A stretch of DNA of 64,000 nucleotides from Alkalibacillus haloalkaliphilus (GCF_007991275.1 NZ_BJYA01000015.1:1-64000); one strand, 5' to 3'. Shown: positions 52,515-61,593, counted from the first letter of the stretch. The notes: generated from the sequence alone by a model not told the origin. Program-made: numbers and translations.

Positions 52515-53996
52515 CTACTCCTTTAAAACAGAACTGATATAATCTGTTCTGTCCATTAGCATATTTGCAATTGATTCAACGTGAGGATATACAGCCTCTG
52601 CACCTACTCCTAAGAAAATAGAAATGCTGACTAAGACGACACCAGGGATTGTTAAGTTGCGTACTCGTTTGCGATCATCTGAGATGTTATCCATTAAGTC
52701 GCCCCAGAACCCTCGAATGAAAATGCGCATCATTGAGAACAAGATTAGTAAACTTGAAATTAAGGCGATAATAACGAGTAAAAACTCTTCTTGTTCTAAA
52801 CCACCACGCAACAATAGTATCTTTCCAATAAACCCACTGAATGGTGGTACTCCAGCTAAGATTAATGAGGCAACGAAGAAAATCCACCCAAGTAGTGGGA
52901 ACTTCTGAATAACCCCGCTCATCTCTCTTAAATCTTTTGTTCCTGCTGCAACTATTAATGCCCCGATTAAGAAGAATAATGCTCCTTTAATCACCATGTC
53001 GTGCATTAAATAGTAAACAGATCCAGCAATTGCATCTTCGGTATATAGGCCAATACCCATTAACATGAAACCAACTGCAGGGATAATGTTATATGTGATG
53101 ATCAGTTTCACATTATTTGTCGATAATGCACCAATGACACCAAATAACATCGTAAACATTGCTAACCAAATGAAAATTTGGTGTGTTACTCCTGTGTCAT
53201 GTACGAAAATTAAAGTAAACACTCTTAATATTGAGTAAATTCCTACCTTCGTTAATAAAGCACCGAACAATGCTGAAACTACAGCATTAGGTACTACATA
53301 AGAATTTGGTAACCAGTAGTATAGAGGGAATATAGCAGCTTTAACAGCGAATACAAAGAATAAAATAATCGCTACTGTTGTTAAGATTCCCGCTTGTTCT
53401 ACATACTCGACGCGTTCTGCTAATTGAGCAAAGTTAACAGTACCTGTTATTGCATAAATAAATGCAATGGCAGTAACGAACAGCATAGAAGAGAATACGT
53501 TAAACAATACATATTTCATCGATTCTCTTAGCTGTACTTTACCATTACCAAGTACGATTAATCCGTACGAAGCAATTAATAACACTTCAAAGAATACGAA
53601 TAGGTTAAACAAATCACCTGTCATAAATGCACCGGATACACCTGAAATAAGCAAGAAGAAAAACGCATAAAAGTAAAAGCTTTCTTGTTGCTTATCAAGT
53701 ACTGATGGAGCATAAAAGACAGCCGCAGTACCAATGATGTAAGTTGTCATAACTAAAATCATGGATAGGCCATCACCAACGATTGAGATTCCGAAAGGTG
53801 CTTCCCAACCGCCGGATTGAACAACAATTGTACCGTTTGTTAATACATGCCAAGTTAATGCAGCTGTCATAATAGTTAATATGACAGACGTAATTTGAGC
53901 AAATTTACGTGATAAATTTAGCTTTTTAGGAAAGAACGCAGCGATAACACTTGCAATAAGTGGTAGGACTATAGGCAAAAATATTAAATTATTCAT
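52515..53996 (-). CDS. mrpD: Mrp Na+/H+ antiporter subunit D
   Basis: The 493-residue subunit, identical in length to B. subtilis MrpD, has about 14 membrane segments and is homologous to complex I subunits NuoM/N. The ion channel-type Glu and Lys residues lie in FFEVLLIASYGLIVLG and in the LPNSYVVPNAVVSALFGALLTKVGIYSILR region. ATG 53996 has GAGGT 7 nt upstream; it overlaps the end of mrpC by 8 nt. Confidence 0.96.
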   Translation of the reverse strand: MNNLIFLPIVLPLIASVIAAFFPKKLNLSRKFAQITSVILTIMTAALTWHVLTNGTIVVQSGGWEAPFGISIVGDGLSMILVMTTYIIGTAAVFYAPSVLDKQQESFYFYAFFFLLISGVSGAFMTGDLFNLFVFFEVLLIASYGLIVLGNGKVQLRESMKYVLFNVFSSMLFVTAIAFIYAITGTVNFAQLAERVEYVEQAGILTTVAIILFFVFAVKAAIFPLYYWLPNSYVVPNAVVSALFGALLTKVGIYSILRVFTLIFVHDTGVTHQIFIWLAMFTMLFGVIGALSTNNVKLIITYNIIPAVGFMLMGIGLYTEDAIAGSVYYLMHDMVIKGALFFLIGALIVAAGTKDLREMSGVIQKFPLLGWIFFVASLILAGVPPFSGFIGKILLLRGGLEQEEFLLVIIALISSLLILFSMMRIFIRGFWGDLMDNISDDRKRVRNLTIPGVVLVSISIFLGVGAEAVYPHVESIANMLMDRTDYISSVLKE

Positions 53997-54327
53997 GATC
54001 ACTACCTCGCAATTCTTCCATATTATCTGTCTTATTTAACGTATAAGTACGGTATGCTAACACTAATAAGAAACTTGTTACACCAAAGGCAATTACAATT
54101 GCTGTAAGGACTAGTGCCTGTGGTAAAGGGTCAGCATATTCCGTCACACCATCTACAACTAATGGAGGGGCACCTCTTTTTAGTTGAGCCATAGTTAAGA
54201 AATATAAGTGTGCCCCGTGAGAGACTAACACTGTTCCAACTACAATTCTAAGTAGTTGCTTTTGTAATAGATTGTATATACCAGCACCGAACAAGATCGA
54301 TGCTAAACCTGTCATAATAATCTCCAT
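53989..54327 (-). CDS. mrpC: Mrp Na+/H+ antiporter subunit C
   Basis: The 112-residue NuoK-like subunit has three membrane segments and the motifs VGTVLVSHGAHLYFLTMAQLKRGAPP and DPLPQALVLTAIVIAFGVTSF. Its ATG immediately follows the mrpA stop codon (TAAATG). In the usual mrpABCDEFG operon mrpB would lie between mrpA and mrpC; here it is absent. Confidence 0.96.
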   Translation of the reverse strand: MEIIMTGLASILFGAGIYNLLQKQLLRIVVGTVLVSHGAHLYFLTMAQLKRGAPPLVVDGVTEYADPLPQALVLTAIVIAFGVTSFLLVLAYRTYTLNKTDNMEELRGSDHE

Positions 54328-56658
54328 TTATTTCGCCCCCTTATCTCGGCGAAGTTTAATCATTGCAATAATCGCTAATGCAGCTCCGAATAATACTGCT
54401 ACTTCAAATAGAGTATCAATACCACGGAAGTCAACAAGGATTACGTTTACCATATTGTAACCACCTGCTAGAGGGTCGGCATTTTCAATATAGTAATCAG
54501 CAATTGAATCAAACGCACGACTGTTATACGCGCTTACACCAATAACCATTAGTAATAGTCCGAAACCAACGGAAATCGCAACGTTAACCCCTTTAGTGAG
54601 TAACGGTGTTGTAGATTTCTGTAAGTTCGGTAAGTGGTAGAAACATAACATAAATAATACAACAGTTACTGTTTCTACGATTAATTGTGTAAGTGCTAAG
54701 TCTGGTGCTCGGTAGAATACGAAAAGAATCGCTAATCCATAACCAATTACACCGACTATAAGAATAATGGCTATTCTGTTATGAACAAAAATCGTTGCAA
54801 TTGCAGCAATTGCCATAATAGCTGCTACAATTAGTTCTTTTGTCGTAATTGGTGCAACGTCAGTAACTTCAAAGTTAACACCATTTGTTTGAATTAATAC
54901 ACCTAACGTAATAGCAAAGATCGCAGTTAACGTTAAAACCATGTAAAACCTTAATGAACCTGTCATGTAAGAAGTTGTAACCTTATTTGAACCAGTTTCA
55001 ATCTTCTCAATTAACCAATCATATACACGGTTGAAGCTTAAACGACCTGGTAAGACAGAATATATGCCTTCCCACTTACTTTTCGTAAGGTAAAGCGTAA
55101 TACCTAGGACAACGACAGCTACTGACATATAGAAAGCTGGAACTAATCCGTGCCAGAAATAAATGTCTTGATTATTTTCAGCACCAAATACGGCATCAGC
55201 AGCATGCGTAATTAACCCTTGATTGAACATCTCAGGGAATAAACCAATCGTAATCACACCAAGTATTAAAATAAATGGTGGAAGAAGCATCATCTTAGGT
55301 GCTTCATGTGGTGTTTGTGGTAACTCTTCTTCTTTATATTTACCTGTAAATGTACCGAAGAATAGATACATTGAGTAAACAAATGTAAAGATACTACCAA
55401 TGACAGCTAAAACAGGTAAAGCAGCTACTAAAGCTTCCATGAATGGACCAGATGCACTGTTAACTAATGTCGCATCAAAGAACATCTCTTTACTGTAGAA
55501 ACCGTTTAAGAATGGTAATGGAACACCAGCCATTGAGAATGTACCGAAAATCGCTAATGTAAACGAAATCGGCATAAATGTCATAAGGCCACCGAGTTTT
55601 CGAATATCTCTAGTACCTGTTTCGTGGTCTACAATACCAGCAACCATAAATAAACTACCTTTAAAGGTTGCGTGGTTTAAGATATGAAACACTGCGGCGA
55701 ATAAGGCTACGTCTGTTCCAAAACCTAGCATGGCCATAATCATACCTAATTGACTGATTGTTGAATAAGCCAATATTCCTTTTAGGTCTGTTTGTCTTAC
55801 AGCCATGAAAGAACCCCAAACTAATGTCACGATACCAAATAAACTTAGTAAGAAGAAGAAGTTTGGATCTCCTGCCAAAATTGGTGAAAAACGAGCCATT
55901 AAATAAATACCCGCTTTTACCATTGTAGCTGAGTGTAAGTAAGCACTAACTGGTGTTGGTGCTTCCATCGCATCTGGTAACCAAATGTGAAACGGAAATT
56001 GTGCAGATTTGGTAAATGCACCAAGTAATAAGAACGCTAAAATAAAAGGAAAATAATGGCTGTCTACAATGACATCTGCTTGTGCAACCATTTCACGAAT
56101 ACTAGTAGTTCCGGTAACAATAGTTAGAAGGATAATACCTGCAAGTAAACTGAAACCACCGAGTACTGTGATTAACATTGATTTTAATGCACCATATCGT
56201 GAACGTTCACGATAATGCCAGTAACCAATTAGTAAAAATGACGAAATTGATGTAAACTCCCAAAACGCATATAAAGCAAACACGTTATCTGATAGTACTA
56301 CACCTAACATAGCGGTCATGAAAATATAAAGATAAGTATAAAAATGACCTAGTTGTTCCTTATGATTTAAGTAATAAATTGAATAGAGAACAACTAAAGT
56401 TCCAATACCGCTAATTAATAAGGCAAATAATAAACTTAACCCATCTAAATGAAAAGATAATGAAATATCGAGAGATGGAATCCATTGTACTGATTGTACT
56501 TGTGGTTCGAAGTTAGGACCTACGAACTGTAAAAAGTACAAGAAGATCAGAAATGGTACAGGCAGTATAAGCCAACCTGTATGTACTTTTTCCTTCCATC
56601 GACTTAAGAAAGGGATAAGTACCGCAAATAATAATGGGGCAAAAACTGCATAGATCAT
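54328..56658 (-). CDS. mrpA: Mrp Na+/H+ antiporter subunit A
   Basis: The 776-residue subunit combines a NuoL-like antiporter core (FWEFTSISSFLLIGYWHYRERS, LPDAMEAPTPVSAYLHSATMVKAGIYL) with the MrpA C-terminal domains (RAPDLALTQLIVETVTVVLFML, NVILVDFRGIDTLFEVAVL). It is slightly shorter than the 801-residue B. subtilis MrpA and ends where MrpA normally ends, so MrpB is not fused to it. The complex exchanges Na+ for H+ and supports salt and alkali tolerance. AAAGGATG precedes the ATG. Confidence 0.96.
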   Translation of the reverse strand: MIYAVFAPLLFAVLIPFLSRWKEKVHTGWLILPVPFLIFLYFLQFVGPNFEPQVQSVQWIPSLDISLSFHLDGLSLLFALLISGIGTLVVLYSIYYLNHKEQLGHFYTYLYIFMTAMLGVVLSDNVFALYAFWEFTSISSFLLIGYWHYRERSRYGALKSMLITVLGGFSLLAGIILLTIVTGTTSIREMVAQADVIVDSHYFPFILAFLLLGAFTKSAQFPFHIWLPDAMEAPTPVSAYLHSATMVKAGIYLMARFSPILAGDPNFFFLLSLFGIVTLVWGSFMAVRQTDLKGILAYSTISQLGMIMAMLGFGTDVALFAAVFHILNHATFKGSLFMVAGIVDHETGTRDIRKLGGLMTFMPISFTLAIFGTFSMAGVPLPFLNGFYSKEMFFDATLVNSASGPFMEALVAALPVLAVIGSIFTFVYSMYLFFGTFTGKYKEEELPQTPHEAPKMMLLPPFILILGVITIGLFPEMFNQGLITHAADAVFGAENNQDIYFWHGLVPAFYMSVAVVVLGITLYLTKSKWEGIYSVLPGRLSFNRVYDWLIEKIETGSNKVTTSYMTGSLRFYMVLTLTAIFAITLGVLIQTNGVNFEVTDVAPITTKELIVAAIMAIAAIATIFVHNRIAIILIVGVIGYGLAILFVFYRAPDLALTQLIVETVTVVLFMLCFYHLPNLQKSTTPLLTKGVNVAISVGFGLLLMVIGVSAYNSRAFDSIADYYIENADPLAGGYNMVNVILVDFRGIDTLFEVAVLFGAALAIIAMIKLRRDKGAK

Positions 56659-56706
56659 ACTTGTTTCATCCTTTCGAAAAATCTAAGCCGCAATAAATAC
56701 AGTAAC

Positions 56707-56735
56707 ATTATAACGATATTTTATGTTCTTTGAAA
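56707..56735 (-). promoter_or_regulatory. Sigma-A promoter of the mrp operon
   Basis: On the minus strand TTTCAA (56730-56735), 17 nt, then TATAAT (56707-56712), 49 nt before the mrpA start. Confidence 0.65.
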
Positions 56736-56757
56736 AGAAAAACTCTGTGAACATTAA

Positions 56758-56791
56758 ATAAAAAAAAGTGACACTCACGGTGAGTGCCACA
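56758..56791 (-). terminator. Terminator of sda
   Basis: On the minus strand GTGGCACTCAC pairs with GTGAGTGTCAC around CG-type loop bases and is followed by T7. Confidence 0.88.
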
Positions 56792-56817
56792 GACTTATAT
56801 ATAGGAAGAAACTCTAA

Positions 56818-56958
56818 CTAGGATGATTCTTTAAGGTGATCAATTAATTTTCGTTTTTTTAATTCTTTTTCGATTAGCTGAATGAAATCATGATTTAAGT
56901 TGAGATTTTTCGCCTTGTAATATGAATCAATTAATAACTGATCAGATAAGGTTTCCAT
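56818..56958 (-). CDS. sda: Sda, sporulation checkpoint inhibitor of histidine kinases
   Basis: The 46-residue protein, the same length as B. subtilis Sda, begins [16 protein letters not shown] and continues [18 protein letters not shown]. The LSD.LL..SY.KA and LN.DFI.LIE.E.K.R pattern fits the two-helix hairpin that binds KinA and blocks sporulation when replication is perturbed. The only good ribosome-binding site (GGGAGGTG) is 23 nt upstream of the ATG, separated by a small hairpin AAGCC/GGCTT. It lies next to yqeG with a DnaA-box cluster between, as in B. subtilis. Confidence 0.88.
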   Translation of the reverse strand: METLSDQLLIDSYYKAKNLNLNHDFIQLIEKELKKRKLIDHLKESS

Positions 56959-57014
56959 AAGTCTTAAGCCGTAATGGCTTGCACCTCCCGCACGCTCACT
57001 TTAAAACTGTATTT

Positions 57015-57043
57015 ATAATACCACTCTTTTTTCCTAGTCTCAA
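57015..57043 (-). promoter_or_regulatory. Sigma-A promoter of sda
   Basis: On the minus strand TTGAGA (57038-57043), 17 nt, then TATTAT (57015-57020). The nearest DnaA boxes begin 12 nt upstream of the -35 box. Confidence 0.7.
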
Positions 57044-57054
57044 ACTCACATGTA

Positions 57055-57150
57055 TGTGTGTAACCTGTGTATAAATTGTTGATATATTAGGGGGTAAAGC
57101 TCATGAAAGTTGTCTTTACGCTGTGGGTAATGTGCGTAAAGTTATCCACA
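57055..57150. promoter_or_regulatory. Cluster of five DnaA boxes between sda and yqeG
   Basis: Two sites match TTATnCACA exactly: 57066-57074 (TTATACACA, minus strand) and 57142-57150 (TTATCCACA, plus strand). Three more differ by one base: 57055-57063 (TTACACACA), 57122-57130 (TTACCCACA) and 57131-57139 (TTACGCACA), all on the minus strand. In B. subtilis DnaA binds this intergenic region and regulates sda. Confidence 0.82.
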
Positions 57151-57277
57151 GGTGTGAAAAATGATGGTATTTGTCGAACGAAAATGAAAAAATACATGAA
57201 TTGAATTGTATTTCGACGCATATTTATAATATTTTACACAGACATACATAAAAGGTTTGCAGTTCTATAGAATTTCT

Positions 57278-57306
57278 TTGAAAGATGGCGTCTGATTGTT
57301 TATGAT
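57278..57306 (+). promoter_or_regulatory. Sigma-A promoter of the yqeG operon
   Basis: TTGAAA (57278-57283), exactly 17 nt, TATGAT (57301-57306), 37 nt before the yqeG start. Confidence 0.8.
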
Positions 57307-57343
57307 GTAGAATAGTGAGAGTATAAAATTAGAGGTGAATTCG

Positions 57344-57859
57344 TTGTTAAAGAAATTTCTGCCAAATGAGCATGTCGAAACAGTTTTAGAAATTACACCG
57401 ATTTATTTGAAAGATAAAGGCATTAAAGGTGTCATTACTGATTTAGACAATACTTTAGTAGCCTGGGATCAGCCTGAGGCAACCCCTGAAATCAAAGAAT
57501 GGTTCGAAACATTAGAACAAGAGGGCATTCATGTAACAATTATGTCGAATAATAGTGAAGATCGAGTAGCTAAGTTTAGTGAACCGTTAGACATTACGTT
57601 TATTTCAAAAGCAAGAAAACCTTTAGGTAAAGCCTTTCAGAAAGCGCAAGAGGAAATGGGTCTAAGAGATGATGAAATCGCTGTTGTTGGAGATCAATTG
57701 TTAACCGATGTATTAGGTGGAAATCGTTCTGGGCTTAATACAATATTAGTTGTTCCAGTTGTTCAAACAGATGGTTTTTTCACTCGTTTCAACAGGATGG
57801 TAGAAAGAAGAATATTTAACTACTTTAGAAAAAAAGGTATGCTTCATTGGGAGGATTAA
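57344..57859 (+). CDS. yqeG: YqeG, HAD-family phosphatase
   Basis: The 171-residue HAD-IIIA phosphatase has the catalytic DLDNTL motif (DxDxT-like with nucleophile Asp), MSNN with the motif II Ser/Asn, RKPLGKAF with the motif III Lys, and VGDQLLTDVLGGN with the terminal acidic pair. Related proteins dephosphorylate phosphatidylglycerol phosphate in other organisms. TTG 57344 has GAGGTG 6 nt upstream. First gene of a long conserved operon. Confidence 0.93.
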   Translation: MLKKFLPNEHVETVLEITPIYLKDKGIKGVITDLDNTLVAWDQPEATPEIKEWFETLEQEGIHVTIMSNNSEDRVAKFSEPLDITFISKARKPLGKAFQKAQEEMGLRDDEIAVVGDQLLTDVLGGNRSGLNTILVVPVVQTDGFFTRFNRMVERRIFNYFRKKGMLHWED

Positions 57860-57860
57860 G

Positions 57861-58967
57861 ATGGAACAAATATATTGCCACGGATGTGGTGTTCAAATTC
57901 AAACACATAGTGAGAAAGAACTCGGGTATGCCCCACTTTCAGCATTAGAGCGTGAAGATGTCATTTGTAAACGTTGCTTTCGTTTAAAAAACTATAATGA
58001 AGTACAAGACGTAGACTTGACCGATGATGACTTTTTATCCATGTTACATGAAATTGGAGATCGAAATGGATTAGTCGTTAATATTGTTGATTTATTCGAT
58101 GTTCATGGAAGCTTTGTACGAGGGTTAAATAGATTAGTTGGCGATAATGAAGTTGTACTAGTCGGCAATAAGGTAGACTTATTACCTAAGTCTATAAACC
58201 ATAATAAAGTGAAAAATTGGATGAAGCGTGTTGCTAAAGAATTCGGGTTGAAAGTTAAAGAAGTGTACTTAGTGAGTTCTGTAAAAGGAATTAACATGGA
58301 AGAGACAGCCTTTGAGTTAGAGAAAATTAGGAAAGGGAAAGATATATTTGTTGTAGGGTGTACGAATGTAGGAAAATCCACATTTATTAATTACCTAATT
58401 AATCGTTCTATTGAACAAGAACAAGTTATTACAACATCATATTTTCCTGGAACAACTTTAGGGTTTATTGATATACCGCTAGATGATCAAGCTTCAATGA
58501 TTGACACGCCAGGTATTATAAACGATCATCAAATGGCACATTATTTATCAAAGAAAGATTTAAAAACCGTAACACCTAAAAAAGAAGTGAAACCAAAAGT
58601 ATTCCAACTTGAGGCAGAGCAAACGCTCTTTATCGGAGGGCTGGCTCGGTTAGACATTGATAAAGTTGATGAGCAAAAAGGTTTTATTTGTTATTTCTCA
58701 AATGATATTAATATTCATAGAACTAAGATCGATAAAGCTGATTTACTTTATGACCAACACCTTGGTGAATTATTATCACCACCAACTGAAGAAACAATTG
58801 AAACGTGGCCTGAGTTAGAAGCAAAAACGTTTCAAATCAATAGCGAGAAAAAGCAAGATATAGTGTTTTCGGGATTAGGTTGGATTACAGTACCTAATGG
58901 TCAAACAACAGTTAAAGCTTATGTTCCTAAAGGCGTTCGAGTGTTAGTGCGAGATGCCATTATTTAG
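57861..58967 (+). CDS. yqeH: YqeH, circularly permuted ribosome-assembly GTPase
   Basis: The 368-residue protein has an N-terminal zinc finger (CHGCG and CKRCFRL). The GTPase motifs are in permuted order: G4 GNKVDLLPK (near residue 96) precedes G1 GCTNVGKSTFIN and G3 DTPG. It is needed for 30S subunit assembly in B. subtilis. It begins 1 nt after the yqeG stop, with GGGAGG inside yqeG. Confidence 0.96.
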   Translation: MEQIYCHGCGVQIQTHSEKELGYAPLSALEREDVICKRCFRLKNYNEVQDVDLTDDDFLSMLHEIGDRNGLVVNIVDLFDVHGSFVRGLNRLVGDNEVVLVGNKVDLLPKSINHNKVKNWMKRVAKEFGLKVKEVYLVSSVKGINMEETAFELEKIRKGKDIFVVGCTNVGKSTFINYLINRSIEQEQVITTSYFPGTTLGFIDIPLDDQASMIDTPGIINDHQMAHYLSKKDLKTVTPKKEVKPKVFQLEAEQTLFIGGLARLDIDKVDEQKGFICYFSNDINIHRTKIDKADLLYDQHLGELLSPPTEETIETWPELEAKTFQINSEKKQDIVFSGLGWITVPNGQTTVKAYVPKGVRVLVRDAII

Positions 58968-58980
58968 AAGGAGAATGTGA

Positions 58981-59787
58981 ATGTTTCGCTTAGGCTTAAT
59001 CGGCAATCCAGTTAGTCAATCTAAATCACCACATATTCACCATAAGCTGTTACAAGAAAATAATTTAAAAGGTCATTATCAATTAATTCATACTGAAGCT
59101 GACAATTTAGGGGAAAATATAGAGTGGTTGAAGGGTCAAGGTTTTACTGGATTTAACGTCACAGTGCCATATAAAGAGAAAGTGATTGAATACCTCGATT
59201 TCCTAGAAGATTCTGCGAGAGTTATGGGTTCAGTTAATACGGTCAAAATCGACCAAGGAAAACTAATTGGTTACAATACAGACGGAAAAGGTTATATAAG
59301 ATCATTAATAACTTTGTCACCTAATTTTCTTAAAGATGCTGAAACTAAAAGTGTTCTAATACTAGGCGCTGGGGGTGCTGCTAAGGGCATTGCTCATCAG
59401 TTATTGCAGTCACCATTCAAACAGGTTAATATTGCTAACCGTAGCTTAAAACGTGCGCAATCTTTAGTTAACCAACTAGGGGCTTCACATTTTTTAACAC
59501 TGACCGAGGCAACAGAAGAGCTTGCACAGTATGATTTAATTATTAACACAACAAGTGTAGGCATGAGCCCTCATGAAAGTGAGCAAGTGATTCCATTAAA
59601 TGGCGTAAAACCAGGTACAATAATAAGTGATATTGTTTATAAACCTAAGTGGACGTCGTTTTTAATTGAAGCCAAACAGAGGAACTGTCAATTACTTTTT
59701 GGTGAATCTATGTTATATTATCAAGCGGTAAAGGCGTTTGAAATATGGACAAACCCTAAATACAACCTTAATCAATTACGAGGCTAG
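58981..59787 (+). CDS. aroE: Shikimate dehydrogenase
   Basis: The 268-residue NADPH enzyme reduces 3-dehydroshikimate in aromatic amino acid synthesis. It shows the substrate motif GNPVSQSKSPHIHH, catalytic Lys and Asp in FNVTVPYKEKV and YNTDGKGY, the NADP-binding LGAGGAAKGIAHQL and the NRSLKRA segment. GAAGGAG precedes the ATG. The yqeH-aroE-yhbY order is conserved in Bacillus. Confidence 0.97.
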   Translation: MFRLGLIGNPVSQSKSPHIHHKLLQENNLKGHYQLIHTEADNLGENIEWLKGQGFTGFNVTVPYKEKVIEYLDFLEDSARVMGSVNTVKIDQGKLIGYNTDGKGYIRSLITLSPNFLKDAETKSVLILGAGGAAKGIAHQLLQSPFKQVNIANRSLKRAQSLVNQLGASHFLTLTEATEELAQYDLIINTTSVGMSPHESEQVIPLNGVKPGTIISDIVYKPKWTSFLIEAKQRNCQLLFGESMLYYQAVKAFEIWTNPKYNLNQLRG

Positions 59788-59798
59788 GAGGAACCCTT

Positions 59799-60089
59799 TT
59801 GTTAACAGGTAAACAGAAACGTTATTTAAGAAAAGAAGCACACCATTTGAGCCCAGTTTTCCAAGTTGGAAAAAGCGGCATCAATAAAAATATGTTGGAT
59901 CAAATAGATGAAACGTTAGAAAAGAGAGAACTAATTAAAGTTAGTGTCTTACAAAATAACTTTGAAGATAAACATGATTTAGCTGATCAAATTGCTAAAG
60001 GTACTGACGCTCTTGTTGTACAAATTATCGGTAACATTATTGTGTTATACCGTGAATCGGTGGAAAAAAATCAAATCGAGTTACCTTAA
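59799..60089 (+). CDS. yhbY: YhbY-type CRM-domain RNA-binding protein
   Basis: The 96-residue protein is a single CRM domain with the GKSGINKNMLDQIDETLEKRELIKVSVL motif, including the conserved GxxG-like loop. Such proteins associate with pre-50S ribosomes. It starts at TTG with AGGAGGAA upstream. Corresponds to B. subtilis yqeI. Confidence 0.95.
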   Translation: MLTGKQKRYLRKEAHHLSPVFQVGKSGINKNMLDQIDETLEKRELIKVSVLQNNFEDKHDLADQIAKGTDALVVQIIGNIIVLYRESVEKNQIELP

Positions 60090-60104
60090 AGGAAGGTATT
60101 TACA

Positions 60105-60665
60105 ATGAAGCGAATAGGTTTATTCGGCGGAACATTCGACCCACCTCATGTTGGTCATTTAACAATATGTAAAACGGTCTTAAGTAGCTTGAGTTTAGAT
60201 GAAGTTTGGTTAATCCCAACTTATCAACCACCACATAAACAACAACCTGAAGCTTCATTTGAACACCGTAACAACATGTTGCAATACTTAATTAGTCACG
60301 AACCCCAATTGAAAATTTCCACAGTTGAGAGTGAACGTAGAGGTCGGTCGTACACTATTGATACAGTCAAAATATTGAAAGAACGAGAAGTAAATAGTCA
60401 GTTCTTTTTTATAATTGGTGGTGACATGGTAGAGTATTTACCAAAGTGGTATGCCATTGATGAACTGAAAACGATGATTCAATTTGTTGGAGTTACCCGA
60501 CCTGGTTCGGATTTTGTTGACCAATCAGTATTAAAAGTTAACATGGAGGAAATAGATGTTTCATCCACAGTCATTCGTGAGCAAATCGAACGACATGAGC
60601 ACCCTGAAGGTTTGCCGATTAAGGTGTACGATTATATAAAGGAGCATGGCTTATATGGAAGTTGA
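60105..60665 (+). CDS. nadD: Nicotinate-nucleotide adenylyltransferase
   Basis: The 186-residue enzyme joins nicotinate mononucleotide and ATP to deamido-NAD, the substrate of NadE (also in this window). The nucleotidyl-transferase motif GGTFDPPHVGHL (HxGH at the active site) and SSTVIREQI are visible. It overlaps yqeK by 11 nt. Confidence 0.97.
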   Translation: MKRIGLFGGTFDPPHVGHLTICKTVLSSLSLDEVWLIPTYQPPHKQQPEASFEHRNNMLQYLISHEPQLKISTVESERRGRSYTIDTVKILKEREVNSQFFFIIGGDMVEYLPKWYAIDELKTMIQFVGVTRPGSDFVDQSVLKVNMEEIDVSSTVIREQIERHEHPEGLPIKVYDYIKEHGLYGS

Positions 60666-61236
60666 TTATGCATTACAAAAATCGAAAGCGGTACTACCGA
60701 CTAAGAGATATGAGCATGTTGAAAGAGTCACTGAAACGGCATTAAATCTTGCCGATCAATATCAAGCAGATCGTTATACGGTTGGTATTGCAGCAGCTTT
60801 ACATGATTATGCTAAGCACATGGACAAGTCATTACTAGAACATTGGATTAAAACATCTGTTGACATCCCTAAAGATTTAATTCATTATCACCATGAACTA
60901 TGGCATGGCCCAGTTGGTGCAAAAATGATTCAACATTGGTTTATGATTGAAAACAAAGATATTTTAAATGCAGTCAGGTCACATACTACAGGTAGAGCTG
61001 GAATGGGGTTAGTTGAAAAGATTGTCTTTTTAGCTGATTATATTGAACCTGGGCGACAATTTGATGCTGTATTTGAAGCACGAAACCTAGCCGAACAAGA
61101 TTTAGATCGTGCTTGTCAATATGCATTGAAACAATCAATTTTATTTTTAATTGATAAAAAACAACCTATCTACCCTGATACGTTTCAAGCATATAATGAA
61201 TTAACGCAATTAATAAAAAAAGATGGAGGTAACTAA
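60655..61236 (+). CDS. yqeK: YqeK, HD-domain diadenosine tetraphosphatase
   Basis: The 193-residue HD-superfamily hydrolase has metal ligands in RYEHVERV, AALHDYAKHM and YHHELWHGPVGA, with IRSHTTGR-type AVRSHTTGRAGM and FLADYIEPGR. B. subtilis YqeK splits Ap4A symmetrically to ADP. ATG 60655 has AAAGGAG 10 nt upstream; ATG 60646 is only 1 nt from it. Overlaps the nadD 3' end. Confidence 0.93.
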   Translation: MEVDYALQKSKAVLPTKRYEHVERVTETALNLADQYQADRYTVGIAAALHDYAKHMDKSLLEHWIKTSVDIPKDLIHYHHELWHGPVGAKMIQHWFMIENKDILNAVRSHTTGRAGMGLVEKIVFLADYIEPGRQFDAVFEARNLAEQDLDRACQYALKQSILFLIDKKQPIYPDTFQAYNELTQLIKKDGGN

Positions 61237-61239
61237 TAC

Positions 61240-61584
61240 ATGAATAGTCATGAGTTATTACAATTAGCAGCTAAAGCGTGTGATGACAAACGTGCAGAAG
61301 AGTTAGTTGCTTTAGATATGCGAGAGTTATCCTTAATAGCTGATTACTTTCTAATTTGTCATGGTACAAACGAGCGACAAGTAGATGCTATTAGTAAAGG
61401 AATTAAAGATGCGGTTGAAGAACAAGGTATAGAAGTTAAGAAGATTGAAGGGAAAGACGAGGCACGTTGGGTTTTAGTTGATTTAGACGATGTCGTTGTC
61501 CACATTTTCCATAAAGAAGAACGTAGCTATTATAACTTAGAAAAACTATGGGGCGATGCTGATCAAGTTGCTCTAACAGTCTAG
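61240..61584 (+). CDS. rsfS: Ribosome silencing factor RsfS
   Basis: The 114-residue Iojap-family protein has ALDMRELSLIADYFLICHGTNERQVDAI and the EGKDEARWVLVDLDDVVVHIF motif. It binds uL14 and prevents subunit joining when nutrients are scarce. It lies 3 nt after yqeK with GATGGAGGT upstream. Confidence 0.97.
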   Translation: MNSHELLQLAAKACDDKRAEELVALDMRELSLIADYFLICHGTNERQVDAISKGIKDAVEEQGIEVKKIEGKDEARWVLVDLDDVVVHIFHKEERSYYNLEKLWGDADQVALTV

Positions 61585-61593
61585 AGGTCCTTT

